The position numbers and the translations under genes were made by a program. A stretch of DNA of 64,000 bases from CAZGNZ01 sp964527215 (GTDB taxonomy: Bacteria > Fidelibacterota > Marinisomatia > SCGC-AAA003-L08 > JACNLC01): contig CAZGNZ010000008.1 of the NCBI GenBank assembly GCA_964527215.1, positions 1-64,000 on the forward strand, read 5' to 3'. This document shows, piece after piece, positions 8,822 to 17,458 of this stretch (the first letter of the stretch is position 1; each line of letters starts with the position of its first letter). A model generated the notes under the pieces. It made no database searches. It worked only from the letters and a program-made list of their open reading frames with translations, and was not told the DNA's origin.

Positions 8822-10301
8822 CCGTTTTTCGGGTTGGACCGTGACGGTCACCCTGATGACAGCTGCCCTTCTTCTGCTGTCTTCATGCAAAGGTCACTCT
8901 GGCCGGACAGGAACTCTGCCGGGTGTTGACAGCGATTCAATTGACACTGTCACCGTGCTTTATACGGCCGACGAGCACGGCTGGCTGTTAGCGGACGAAA
9001 AGCATGGCGGTGCGGCTTTGCTCCATCATCACCTGCAGACTGCGCACCAACTGGGAAGTGACCCATTTGTAATCCTGCTAAGCGGCGGTGATATGTGGAC
9101 CGGACCAGCCGTGTCCACCTGGTTTGAGGGTGAATCCATGCTTCACGTCATGAACATCATGGGCTACCAGGCAACCGCCGTCGGAAACCACGAGTTTGAT
9201 TTCGGGTCCGAAATTCTCAGTCAGCGTGCCTCCCAGGCATCCTTTCCTTTTCTGGCAGCCAATTTGCGGGATGCTGAAACAAATACCATCCCGGAATATG
9301 CCAGCGCTTGGACCCTCATTGAACTGGATGATGACCTGTCAGTCGCCGTAATCGGGCTGGCTTCTGTTGAGACACCTGTCACAACCAATCCGGTGAATGT
9401 TGCCGATGTGATCTTTATCGACTACGAAACCGCCATTCTGGATTTTCTGCCGGAGGTGAACGAAGCCAATCCGGATATACGGCTTATTATCGGACATATT
9501 TGTCCTGACGAAATAGACAGTCTGAAAGATTTTGCCCGGGCACATGATATCTGCCTGATTGGAGGCGGCCACTGCCATGAATTGAACACAGATACTGACC
9601 GGGGCGTCATTGGTCTTTCCGCCGGAGCTGAAATGCTGTCCTACGCCTGGGCTGAAATCGGATACAATCGGAAATCCGGTGAGATCGTCTTTCAGACGGC
9701 TGGAATTGGAATGAACGAGGGCAGATCAGTCTCAGTACCCGTTGATTCTGCGGCGGCGGTCTGGAAAGCCCGGATGGATTCAGCGCTTGCCCGGGAGACC
9801 GGTTTCACGGATATCACCATTGAACTGGGGAGTCCGGAGCTGGCCAACCTCATCACTGATTCATGGCTGATATCCTTCCCCCAGGCTGATATTGCCCTGA
9901 CCAACTACGATGGGATACGGCAGGATATTCCTGCGGGACCGATCACGCTGGAAACAATGGTTGGTGTGCTGCCCTTCGCCAACACCATATATGAGATTGA
10001 ACTGCGCGGCTCAGTGGTGGAAAAAATGGCCCAAAACCTGGCAATGGCCGGAATGGACTGTCGAGAGGAGTGCTGTCTGCCGGACGGTACGGAACTGCAT
10101 CCGGATTCACTCTACAGCGTATTGACAAACAGTTATATGTATTCCGTTTCTGAGGAGTTTCATAACGGCGATCCCCTGCCGAAGGATACCTTCACCCATT
10201 ACCGGCAGCCGACAGTAGATTATATCCGGTCGCTGGAAACTTCACCTGAAAAACCGCTCAGTCGATTCCTGGATCCGGTCCGTCGGCATCACTCACCGTG
10301 A
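8787..10301 (+). CDS. 5'-nucleotidase / metallophosphatase lipoprotein (UshA family)
   Basis: A two-domain calcineurin-like phosphoesterase. The metal-binding motifs are in order: YTADEHGW, GGDMWTG, GNHEFD, IIGH and GGGHCHEL. A C-terminal 5'-nucleotidase domain follows (TNYDGIRQDIPAGPIT, LPFANTIYEIELRG). A lipobox (LLLLSSC) predicts a lipid-anchored envelope enzyme that hydrolyses nucleotides or related phosphate esters. The ATG at 8787 gives a charged n-region (MKHRYCCEK) but overlaps the upstream gene by 35 bp. A GTG at 8841 would give a shorter leader, and the sequence does not settle which is used. It is probably translated with the transglutaminase-like gene. Confidence 0.88.
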   Translation: MKHRYCCEKTTDRFSGWTVTVTLMTAALLLLSSCKGHSGRTGTLPGVDSDSIDTVTVLYTADEHGWLLADEKHGGAALLHHHLQTAHQLGSDPFVILLSGGDMWTGPAVSTWFEGESMLHVMNIMGYQATAVGNHEFDFGSEILSQRASQASFPFLAANLRDAETNTIPEYASAWTLIELDDDLSVAVIGLASVETPVTTNPVNVADVIFIDYETAILDFLPEVNEANPDIRLIIGHICPDEIDSLKDFARAHDICLIGGGHCHELNTDTDRGVIGLSAGAEMLSYAWAEIGYNRKSGEIVFQTAGIGMNEGRSVSVPVDSAAAVWKARMDSALARETGFTDITIELGSPELANLITDSWLISFPQADIALTNYDGIRQDIPAGPITLETMVGVLPFANTIYEIELRGSVVEKMAQNLAMAGMDCREECCLPDGTELHPDSLYSVLTNSYMYSVSEEFHNGDPLPKDTFTHYRQPTVDYIRSLETSPEKPLSRFLDPVRRHHSP

Positions 10302-10389
10302 ACGCCTAACATGGATGGAATGCGCATCAGACCGGTGAAAACTGTGAGAAACAGTATTAAGAGATCCCAGGACGCCGGCTGAAATTCCG

Positions 10390-10797
10390 CTATTCCTCAA
10401 ACCAATCCTGCACTTCAATGCGGGCGGCAACCAAATCGGAATGTTCAATGTTCAGGATGTTGGCTATTTTACGTATCGTGTGGTGTTCCAGGTAATGAAG
10501 CTCACCATCCGAATAGCCCAGCTCAAATATGCATTTCACAAACTCCAGCTTGTCCGCATGTTCAAGTTCCGAATTTAATATCCGGCCTGCATCAAACATT
10601 CCGGTACTGTCGGACAGAAGATTCCGCCCCTTGTTTATGATATCCTCTGTCTGAGCAGACGGAATCTCGAAGTACTGCATCAGAATATCTCTGATCGTTT
10701 CCATCTCACCCGGCTCAAGTACTTCATCAGCATCCGCGACATTAAGAAGCAGTACGCAGCCTGCCAGCACAACGGACTCGGAGAATGGGTATTCCAT
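10390..10797 (-). CDS. TerB-like protein
   Basis: This 135-residue acidic, all-helical protein resembles the TerB/tellurite-resistance co-chaperone-like fold: an early ADADEVLEPGEMETI segment, then FVKCIFELGYSDGELHYLEHHTIRKIANIL. This is the usual TerB pattern, in which two repeats carry metal-binding acidic residues (DADE, YSDGE). No signal peptide is present, so it is cytosolic. It stands alone, divergent from trxA. Stress-related roles are known for some relatives, but nothing here shows a tellurite function. Confidence 0.7.
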   Translation of the reverse strand: MEYPFSESVVLAGCVLLLNVADADEVLEPGEMETIRDILMQYFEIPSAQTEDIINKGRNLLSDSTGMFDAGRILNSELEHADKLEFVKCIFELGYSDGELHYLEHHTIRKIANILNIEHSDLVAARIEVQDWFEE

Positions 10798-10868
10798 GTT
10801 TTTTGTAACCTCAGAATAAGAAATTCATCAAATTGTCGAACCGATAAAAAGAACAAAAGGAATGAAAA

Positions 10869-11240
10869 ATGACTGAGAATCTTACAAAGCAGACTTTTCT
10901 GGAAAAAGTATTTAATTTTGAACAGAACGCGGATTGGAAATATGAAGGCGATGTTCCGGCCATCATTGATTTCTGGGCTGAATGGTGCGGTCCCTGCAAA
11001 ATGGTTGCACCGGTACTTGAGGAAATCTCAAAGGAATATGCAGGCAAGCTGAAAGTATACAAGGTTAACACCGAGAAGGAACAGGAACTGGCAGGCGCAT
11101 TTGGTATTCGGAGTATCCCGTCTCTGCTGTTTATCCCTGTAAGCGGAAAACCTCAGATGGCCGCTGGTGCACTTCCAAAAGAAACATTCGAAAAAGTTAT
11201 TGAAGAAATTTTCTCAATACCCAAACAGCTTCCGAACTAA
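10869..11240 (+). CDS. trxA: thioredoxin
   Basis: A 123-residue thioredoxin with the classic WCGPCK redox site (Cys40/Cys43), the cis-proline loop (GIRSIPSLLFI) and FWAEWCGPC context. It carries a short N-terminal extension (about 15 residues) compared with E. coli TrxA and no signal peptide, so it is a cytosolic disulfide reductase. The ATG at 10869 follows an AAAAGGA ribosome site at 7 nt. MITE copy 2 begins 18 bp after its stop codon. Confidence 0.93.
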   Translation: MTENLTKQTFLEKVFNFEQNADWKYEGDVPAIIDFWAEWCGPCKMVAPVLEEISKEYAGKLKVYKVNTEKEQELAGAFGIRSIPSLLFIPVSGKPQMAAGALPKETFEKVIEEIFSIPKQLPN

Positions 11241-11258
11241 ATCATCGAAGTTTACATA

Positions 11259-11436
11259 ACCCGAAAATTTCATGAGACTTCGTAATGAGATGATGAAAAT
11301 GATTGATTCTACAAGGCATATGAAGAAAAATGAGTGAAATCGTACTGGACAGTACGTTGAGAACATTTTTCGAGTATAACGCTGTAGAATTGAGCAGATC
11401 CATCATTGGAATAGATTTCTCATGAATTATTCGGGT
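11259..11436. mobile_element. MITE-like element, copy 2
   Basis: A 178 bp element nearly identical to copy 1, in the same orientation relative to the + strand. Terminal inverted repeats are ACCCGAAAATTTCATGAGA and TCTCATGAATTATTCGGGT, flanked by TA at 11257-11258 and 11437-11438. The hairpin CGTACTG-GA-CAGTACG is at 11341-11356. The few differences from copy 1 lie mostly in the terminal repeats. It lies 18 bp beyond the trxA stop, so it would be part of the trxA 3' transcript. Confidence 0.8.
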
Positions 11437-11611
11437 TAAAAACATCATGCTGACCTGGAATGATTTAACGGTCTGAGACCAAACGATGGACGATTGATGG
11501 AACCCGGACCGTTCAATCCGTTGATCTTCCTGATGCCACTGGGCTCCGGCGGATTCACTGTTATGCCTTTTGCATTGTTCCAGATCCCTGTTGAACCCGG
11601 GACAGACTTCA

Positions 11612-12034
11612 TCACCAGAGCTCAGATGGATTTTTAAAACTGCCTGCCTGACAAGCCTTTACTGCCACGCTCTCGAAGGCGTTATGATTGCGTTTGCTTT
11701 GCTGCATATCTTCCCCACGACTCCGTTTTCTCAAACCTGATTTCCTATGTCCGCCGGGGAGAGCACCAAAGCATTCTCCATAATCTTCTGAAATACCATT
11801 CTGCCAGCCCCGTTTGTTTCCTTGGCCATGTCCATGAATGTGATGATTTATCCAGTTCGGTGTTTCACAGCCTTTCTCTCGAATAATTTTCACGCTATGA
11901 TGGCACCGGCTTTTGTTGCAAGGCTCGGAATTTTCATTGCACAGATGACAACTGGGATTCGGCAGCTTCGGATTTCCTGTGAGAAGGGTTTTGACATCAA
12001 TAAGATCAATTTCGGCGGACTGCTGCCATTGCTG
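11612..12034 (-). pseudogene. decayed transposase, IS1595-type zinc-ribbon remnant
   Basis: An open frame of about 140 codons has no start codon, because a stop lies directly upstream. It contains a Cys-rich stretch (SCHLCNENSEPCNKSRC) and then IHGHGQGNKRGWQ...CFGALPGG. This resembles the zinc ribbon of IS1595/IS1016 transposases (usually ..HG..G..RY.C..C...F..LTGTPL). A frame shift later, near 11690-11730, the third frame reads KTESWGRYAAK, then a segment like SKGLSGRQ, as expected for the following RESW..YA and helix-turn-helix region. The DDE domain is absent. I read this as a frameshifted, truncated remnant. The family assignment is from memory of the motif and is uncertain. Confidence 0.4.
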
Positions 12035-12037
12035 TTA

Positions 12038-12347
12038 CCGTAACCGTAACCGCATTTCTGAACATTCTGCTGAAGCAGATCAGATGTGACCGGAATTCAA
12101 GCAGGCTGCTCTGCGGCTGAATGCGGCGTTTCATTTTCCTTTCAGAAATCTGATCAATCAAATACCAGGAATTCATCAGTGTGCGGCGAATTCCTTTTTG
12201 TATTGCACCAAACTTCCTGATAACAATGTTTGACTGCAGTCACGAAGACAGCACACAGACTCATCAGTGAACCAACAGACATTTCGGAATGAGACAGAGT
12301 GGATTTTGTACCAGTAGAATTATTCGAAAACCGGTAATTTTAGGCCT
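12038..12347. other. intergenic stretch upstream of the DUF512 gene
   Basis: No gene was seen. A short tandem CCGTAA repeat sits at its left edge (about 12038-12050). The rest has stops in all frames and may be more of the decayed insertion sequence. It must also hold the promoter for the downstream operon. Confidence 0.4.
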
Positions 12348-13640
12348 ATGATCATTACAAAAGTCAAACCTGACAGCCTGGGTGACACACTGGAACTGAA
12401 ACCTGGAGACCGCCTTCTGAAAATTGATAACCGGCGGGTACAGGATATCATTGATTACCATTTTCGAATGACGGCTGAAACCGTCCTGCTGGATATTGAA
12501 ACTGGCGGTGTCATGCAGCAATTTGAGATCGAAAAAGAATATGATGAAGATCTTGGCGTCGAATTCGAGGATATGAAAATCCGTTCCTGCGCCAATGACT
12601 GCGTGTTCTGCTTCGTGGATCAGAATCCAAAGGGGTTGCGGCCCTCCCTGTATTTTCGTGACGGCGACTATCGGATGTCATATCTGCATGGGCATTACAT
12701 TACCATGACAAATATGGGTCCCCGGGACCTGCAGCGTGTGGTGGAACAGCGGCTCTCTCCGCTCTATGTGTCGGTGCACGTCACTGACCCTGCCAAACGC
12801 CGGGAACTGTTTCTGCACCACAAGGACGATCATCTGCTTCAGAAGCTTGAATTTCTCACATCCAACGGCATTGAGATTCATTCACAGGTAGTTCTGATGC
12901 CAACGCTGAACGACGGACGATATCTGAATCAGACTCTCAAAGATCTCTTCCGGTTTTTCCCGATGGTGCGCACTGCTTCCATTGTACCAGTGGGCTTAAC
13001 AGGACACAGGGGCGGTCTGAGGAAAATCCCGTCCGTTGACCGGGAGTATGCCGTCATGATGACGGACCAGTATCATGAACTTCAGTCCCGGTTTCCCGTA
13101 AAGCAGAACACCACACCCTTTGTGCTTCTATCCGATGAATGGTACATACAGGCCCAGAGGGAATTTCCCGTTATTCCCCAGCTGGAAAACATTGATCTGA
13201 CCGAAAACGGTGTGGGTCAGGTACGTGCATTTATGGACCACTTCAAGAAAGACATCCCCAGACTGCCGAAATCCCTGCCTGAGCCGGTGAAATTCACGAT
13301 ATTCAGCGGGACCCTGGTCAATGAAATAATGGAAAAGGAGGTTGGGACGATTCTCAACGGCATTCCTAATTTATCGGTCCAATTTTATCCGATTTATAAT
13401 GATTTCTTCGGCCATTCCGTCACTGTGACCGGTCTGCTCACAGGCAGAGATATCATTCGGCAGCTGTCAGGAAAAGATTTGGGACAGGCAGTCTGGAGCA
13501 CAAGCCGGATACTTAATGACGATGGAAGCCTGACGCTTGATGATGTCAGTCCGGCGGAAATGTCTGATGCTCTGGGCGTGCCGGTAAACACTGCAGAAGA
13601 CAGCATCCTGGAAATTTTTGAAAGGAATATTCTTGGGTAA
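12348..13640 (+). CDS. PDZ / radical-SAM-like DUF512 protein
   Basis: This 430-residue cytosolic protein has an N-terminal PDZ-like domain (1-62: IITKVKPDSLGD..LKPGDRLLKIDN) and then a CX3CX2C cluster motif (Cys81, Cys85, Cys88 in SCANDCVFCF), typical of radical-SAM-like proteins. The C-terminal DUF512 domain follows (FTIFSGTLVNEIM, near 315). The biochemical function of this family is not established. Adjacency to der/engA is also seen in Clostridia and other bacteria, which suggests a role in ribosome or tRNA biology, but that is inference. It overlaps der by 8 bp. Confidence 0.85.
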   Translation: MIITKVKPDSLGDTLELKPGDRLLKIDNRRVQDIIDYHFRMTAETVLLDIETGGVMQQFEIEKEYDEDLGVEFEDMKIRSCANDCVFCFVDQNPKGLRPSLYFRDGDYRMSYLHGHYITMTNMGPRDLQRVVEQRLSPLYVSVHVTDPAKRRELFLHHKDDHLLQKLEFLTSNGIEIHSQVVLMPTLNDGRYLNQTLKDLFRFFPMVRTASIVPVGLTGHRGGLRKIPSVDREYAVMMTDQYHELQSRFPVKQNTTPFVLLSDEWYIQAQREFPVIPQLENIDLTENGVGQVRAFMDHFKKDIPRLPKSLPEPVKFTIFSGTLVNEIMEKEVGTILNGIPNLSVQFYPIYNDFFGHSVTVTGLLTGRDIIRQLSGKDLGQAVWSTSRILNDDGSLTLDDVSPAEMSDALGVPVNTAEDSILEIFERNILG

Positions 13641-14946
13641 CCCCACCATTGCAATTCTGGGACGTCCCAACGTTGGGAAATCTACCTTGTTTAACCGTCT
13701 GATCGGTCGGCGGCATGCCATTGTCTCCCCGGTGGAAGGGGTAACACGCGACCGCATTTACGGTCATATGGACTGGACCGGGCATCAGTACAGGCTGATT
13801 GATACCGGCGGATACCTGCCGGAATCTGATGATGTCATTGAAAAAGCCGTTCGAATCCAGGCTGAACTGGCTACCGATGAATCCGATTTCATCATCTTGC
13901 TGGTGGACGGCAGGAGCGAACCCACGTCCAGCGACCGCTTTCTGGCCCGACATATACTAAAATCGGAAAAACCGTTCCTGCTGGTGGCCAATAAGATTGA
14001 TGACAATGTTCATGAAAACGACAGTCTGGCCTATTATGAACTGGGGATGGGAGAGCCCGTAAGTATCTCAGCAGCCAGCGGACGGTCCGTTGGTGATATG
14101 CTGGATATGCTGGTGGAAAAAATGCCTCAAACTGTTTCAGCACCCGAAAAGGATGAAGACGTTGTGAGTCTGGCCATCATCGGGATGCCGAATGTTGGGA
14201 AATCTTCCCTGATGAATGCTCTTCTCAAGGAAGAGAAATCCATTGTGACCAACATTGCGGGAACCACCCGTGACTCGGTTGATTCCTATATCCGCTACTA
14301 CGGCAGAACCTATCGTCTGGTCGATACCGCCGGTTTGCGGAGAAAAGCCAAAATCGGTGATGCCATCGAATACTACAGCAGTGTCCGTACTCAGCGCGTC
14401 ATCGAGGAATGTGATGTGGCCATCGTTCTTCTCGATGCAAAGAAGGGATTCGGCAATCAGGACCGGGATGTGGTTCGGAAAGTCATCGATCACGGTCGCG
14501 GGCTTGTGACAGCCGTAAATAAATGGGACCTGATTGAGAAAGACAGTCAGACAACCCGGAAATACAACGAAGACATTTCTCTGAATTTCAAGAACATGGA
14601 GCATTATCCTGTTTTGTATATTTCTGTCAGGGAAAATCGACGTGTCTGGGAAGTGATGAAGCATGCGTCCCAGGTGGTCGATGAATATCGCCGAAGGATC
14701 AAAACCTCAGAGCTGAACGAATTTATTCTTCGGGCCGTGGCGAATTATCACCCACCGGCGGTGAAAGGCAAACACCTGAAAATCAAGTATGCCACTCAGG
14801 TTCATGCCGCGCCGCCCGTTATTGCCCTGTTTACCAATTATCCGGAACTCTTTCCCGTCAGTTATCGTCGGTATCTTGAAAATCAGCTGCGGGCTGAATT
14901 CGGTTTCAAAGGCGTGCCGGTAAAAATATCCTTCAGGAAAAAATGA
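13633..14946 (+). CDS. der: ribosome-biogenesis GTPase Der (EngA)
   Basis: Two tandem GTPase domains: G1 motifs GRPNVGKS (10-17) and GMPNVGKS (near 187), G3 motifs DTGG and DTAGL, and G4 motifs NKID and NKWD. A C-terminal KH-like domain follows (VKGKHLKIKYATQVH...FTNYPELFP). Der is essential for 50S subunit assembly. A TTG at 13618 opens the frame, but I prefer the TTG at 13633: it has a ribosome site (AAAGGA, 6 nt spacing) and gives the expected MGNPTIAILG start. It overlaps the DUF512 gene upstream and shares ATGA with the metalloprotease downstream, so three genes appear translationally coupled. Confidence 0.95.
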   Translation: MGNPTIAILGRPNVGKSTLFNRLIGRRHAIVSPVEGVTRDRIYGHMDWTGHQYRLIDTGGYLPESDDVIEKAVRIQAELATDESDFIILLVDGRSEPTSSDRFLARHILKSEKPFLLVANKIDDNVHENDSLAYYELGMGEPVSISAASGRSVGDMLDMLVEKMPQTVSAPEKDEDVVSLAIIGMPNVGKSSLMNALLKEEKSIVTNIAGTTRDSVDSYIRYYGRTYRLVDTAGLRRKAKIGDAIEYYSSVRTQRVIEECDVAIVLLDAKKGFGNQDRDVVRKVIDHGRGLVTAVNKWDLIEKDSQTTRKYNEDISLNFKNMEHYPVLYISVRENRRVWEVMKHASQVVDEYRRRIKTSELNEFILRAVANYHPPAVKGKHLKIKYATQVHAAPPVIALFTNYPELFPVSYRRYLENQLRAEFGFKGVPVKISFRKK

Positions 14947-16745
14947 TGAAAAAAACTCTGCTCATCCTATCCACTGCCCTTTTGAGTCCGGTTCTGCTTT
15001 CCGGGGGTCCCCGCTGCGGGTTTGCAGATGCAGCGGACGCATTTCTCAGCCGGGGAATCCGGTTGGAGCGTCCAACCCTGGAAACAGCTTATCAATCACC
15101 ATCCGGATATTTCTATATTCATTACGACACCTCCGGCATAAACGTCCCCATGGAGGGAGATCTGAACCTGAACGGGATTCCGGATTATGTCGAAGAAGTT
15201 GCGGTCATGGCCGATTCCGCGAGACATGTTCTGACTGAATTCATGGGATTTAATCCGCCGCCAGGGGATGCTGACGGCATTTATGACGTTTTCATCACTC
15301 AGCAGTCACCTGGAACATACGGTGTAACGTATCTGGAAGGCGGTGGGCTTTCGTATATTCAGATTGACAATGACTTTGAAGAAGACCAGTACACCACCCA
15401 CGGCCTTCCGGCAATGGCAGTGACCATGGTTCATGAGTTTTTCCACGCCGTTCAGCTCGGATACAAGGACAGTATCGGATCCGATAAATACCTTTATGAA
15501 ATGTCATCAACATGGATTGAGGATGTCATCGTTCCGGAAGTGAACGACTATCTGGAGTTTCGGGACGAGCTCTTCAACGATCCGGAAATTCCATTGCATC
15601 ACACAAACGGCTACAGCATCGCTCTCTACGCGCACTACCTGGCTCGCATGGTGAATGGGGTCGTCAATGAACAGGAAAGCATTATTATCCGTCAGATTTG
15701 GGAAGAATTCGCCGGATCCGGGCACAGCGCCCTGAATGCGATAAAGGATGTTCTGACGGAAGAGTATTCAACATCGCTGTGTGAAACCTGGACTGATTTT
15801 CTCGCACGCAACATATTCTGCGGGCTGGCTCCGGAGTACTACTACCATCCTGACCAGGCAGAAATTCTCGGTCTGGAAGTTGACGGCTATACACCAGTAT
15901 TCGGAATTCGTTCAGACACCCTGGTTCCGATGGATAATGCTGCAGCAGTAAAAGGATATCGCCTCAGCGTGGGTCCTGAAAATGCTCAGCAGGCTCTGCT
16001 TGCCCTGGATTTTGGCACAAACCAGGCGGTGACCCGTATTGCCGTAACCGGCAGTATGACTGCAATGTATGAAAATTCAGACATCATGGGCAGTCAGGTC
16101 CTTACCGCTTTTGACAAATTCTATCTGCTGGCCTGTTCAGAATCCCTCGGCACAGTTTCGGCTGATATGGAACCTTTTTACGGTGCCTCCGACCCAGGCG
16201 AACTGAAAGCCACTGTGTTGAAACACGAAGTATTTCTGAAATGGGGCGCGTCTCCCGGACCCGATACGGAGCTGTTCTACAATGTGTACCGGGACAATAT
16301 TCTGACCGCCAGCATTACGGATACCACTTATTCGGATACCCTGACAGAACCCGATCAGGTTTATACGTATGCGGTCACCGCTGAAAATCCGGTGAGTGAA
16401 TCATCACCGTCCAACATTGTCACGATTACCACCTGGCCGGATGACACCTCCATCCAGCGGACGGCCGTTTACCGCGTTTATCCCAATCCGGTTTATGGGA
16501 ATTATCTTCCGCGGATGACGATGGTCCTGGATGCCGGAAAAGAATTTGCCCATCCGAAACTGTCGCTGGTAAATCTGCTTGGCCAAAGACTGAATTCAAA
16601 ACCGCTGCCTGCCCTCTCGCAGGGACGGCATGTTATCCCCATCGGCGGACTTGCCAATCAATATATCCCATCGGGCATATATTTTCTGATGGTGGAGTTT
16701 GACAGCAGTACGATCAGAACCGCCAAGCTGCTGATCATCAATTGA
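14943..16745 (+). CDS. secreted metalloprotease-like protein with type IX sorting tail
   Basis: This 600-residue protein has a signal peptide (KKTLLILSTALLSPVLLSGG) and a zincin-type HEFFHAVQ motif (164-171). A downstream Glu (EMSSTWIED, 186-194) could serve as third zinc ligand. A calcium-like loop (DLNLNGIPDYVEE) is near 73-85. This matches the MXAN_6640 family of putative metalloproteases. A fibronectin-III-like domain (about 405-490) precedes a C-terminal tail with YRVYPNPV, LVNLLGQR and SGIYFLMV, typical of type IX secretion sorting domains, so it is probably exported to the cell surface. It shares 4 bp with der. Co-transcription of a secreted protease with der is odd and may be incidental. 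Confidence 0.82.
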   Translation: MMKKTLLILSTALLSPVLLSGGPRCGFADAADAFLSRGIRLERPTLETAYQSPSGYFYIHYDTSGINVPMEGDLNLNGIPDYVEEVAVMADSARHVLTEFMGFNPPPGDADGIYDVFITQQSPGTYGVTYLEGGGLSYIQIDNDFEEDQYTTHGLPAMAVTMVHEFFHAVQLGYKDSIGSDKYLYEMSSTWIEDVIVPEVNDYLEFRDELFNDPEIPLHHTNGYSIALYAHYLARMVNGVVNEQESIIIRQIWEEFAGSGHSALNAIKDVLTEEYSTSLCETWTDFLARNIFCGLAPEYYYHPDQAEILGLEVDGYTPVFGIRSDTLVPMDNAAAVKGYRLSVGPENAQQALLALDFGTNQAVTRIAVTGSMTAMYENSDIMGSQVLTAFDKFYLLACSESLGTVSADMEPFYGASDPGELKATVLKHEVFLKWGASPGPDTELFYNVYRDNILTASITDTTYSDTLTEPDQVYTYAVTAENPVSESSPSNIVTITTWPDDTSIQRTAVYRVYPNPVYGNYLPRMTMVLDAGKEFAHPKLSLVNLLGQRLNSKPLPALSQGRHVIPIGGLANQYIPSGIYFLMVEFDSSTIRTAKLLIIN

Positions 16746-16779
16746 TTCGAAATCTCAAGTCAGTTCGGGCCACGAAACC

Positions 16780-17400
16780 GTGCAGTTTTTAACTCTGAAA
16801 AACAGCGGAACATCTGAATTCCGGGACCGCGGATCAAAATTTTACGGATTGGCGCTGCCGGTCGATTCCCTTTCTGAATTCAAAAAGAAACTGGCCGGAT
16901 CGTGGGAAACCCACCCTTCCGCCACTCATATCTGTTACGGATACCGGCTCTACATAAACGGGCATATTGAAGAATTCGCAGGGGATGACGGAGAACCCCG
17001 AGGCAGTTCCGGACCTCCAATTCTGAATGTACTTAGGCGGAATGACATTATCAATGCTGCCATTTTTGTGACTCGGTATTACGGAGGTTCAAAGCTGGGC
17101 ATCCCGGGACTCATCCATGCCTACGGTACGGCAGCGGAAAAAACATTGGAAACGATCCGCTTGTTCAAGTGGAAACCGACCATTACCGTGTCGATTACCA
17201 CCGACTATGCTCTTCAGCGCCTGATTGATCAGATTCTGGCGAATACATCGGCGGAACTGGTCAGTCAGAAATTTGATGCCCGAATCGTCATCCAATTTCG
17301 TCTTGCCCCTGAAGAATTTGATTCCTTTGCAGCATATGTACAGGAAATCAGCGCAGGAAAACTGACAGCAGAAAAATCGGAAGAGAACGATCGTCCCTGA
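16780..17400 (+). CDS. yigZ: YigZ / IMPACT family protein
   Basis: This 206-residue cytosolic protein has the IMPACT signature ATHICYGYRLYI...FAGDDGEPRGSSGPPIL (about 47-85), then AAIFVTRYYGGSKLGIPGLIHAYG, and a C-terminal DUF1949-like ferredoxin fold. Bacterial YigZ proteins are conserved. Eukaryotic IMPACT regulates GCN2, but the bacterial role is unclear. The start is a GTG at 16780. It lies 34 bp after the metalloprotease and could be read from the same transcript. Confidence 0.88.
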   Translation: MQFLTLKNSGTSEFRDRGSKFYGLALPVDSLSEFKKKLAGSWETHPSATHICYGYRLYINGHIEEFAGDDGEPRGSSGPPILNVLRRNDIINAAIFVTRYYGGSKLGIPGLIHAYGTAAEKTLETIRLFKWKPTITVSITTDYALQRLIDQILANTSAELVSQKFDARIVIQFRLAPEEFDSFAAYVQEISAGKLTAEKSEENDRP

Positions 17401-17458
17401 AAGCACAGTCCGTCCGGAGGGGACGCCGGCAGACACCCCCGCCGACGCCCCAACCGCG

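Noticed and set aside
11822..12043. A 73-codon plus-strand frame in the gap after trxA
   Set aside because: It is antisense to the better-supported transposase remnant and shows no recognisable protein features.
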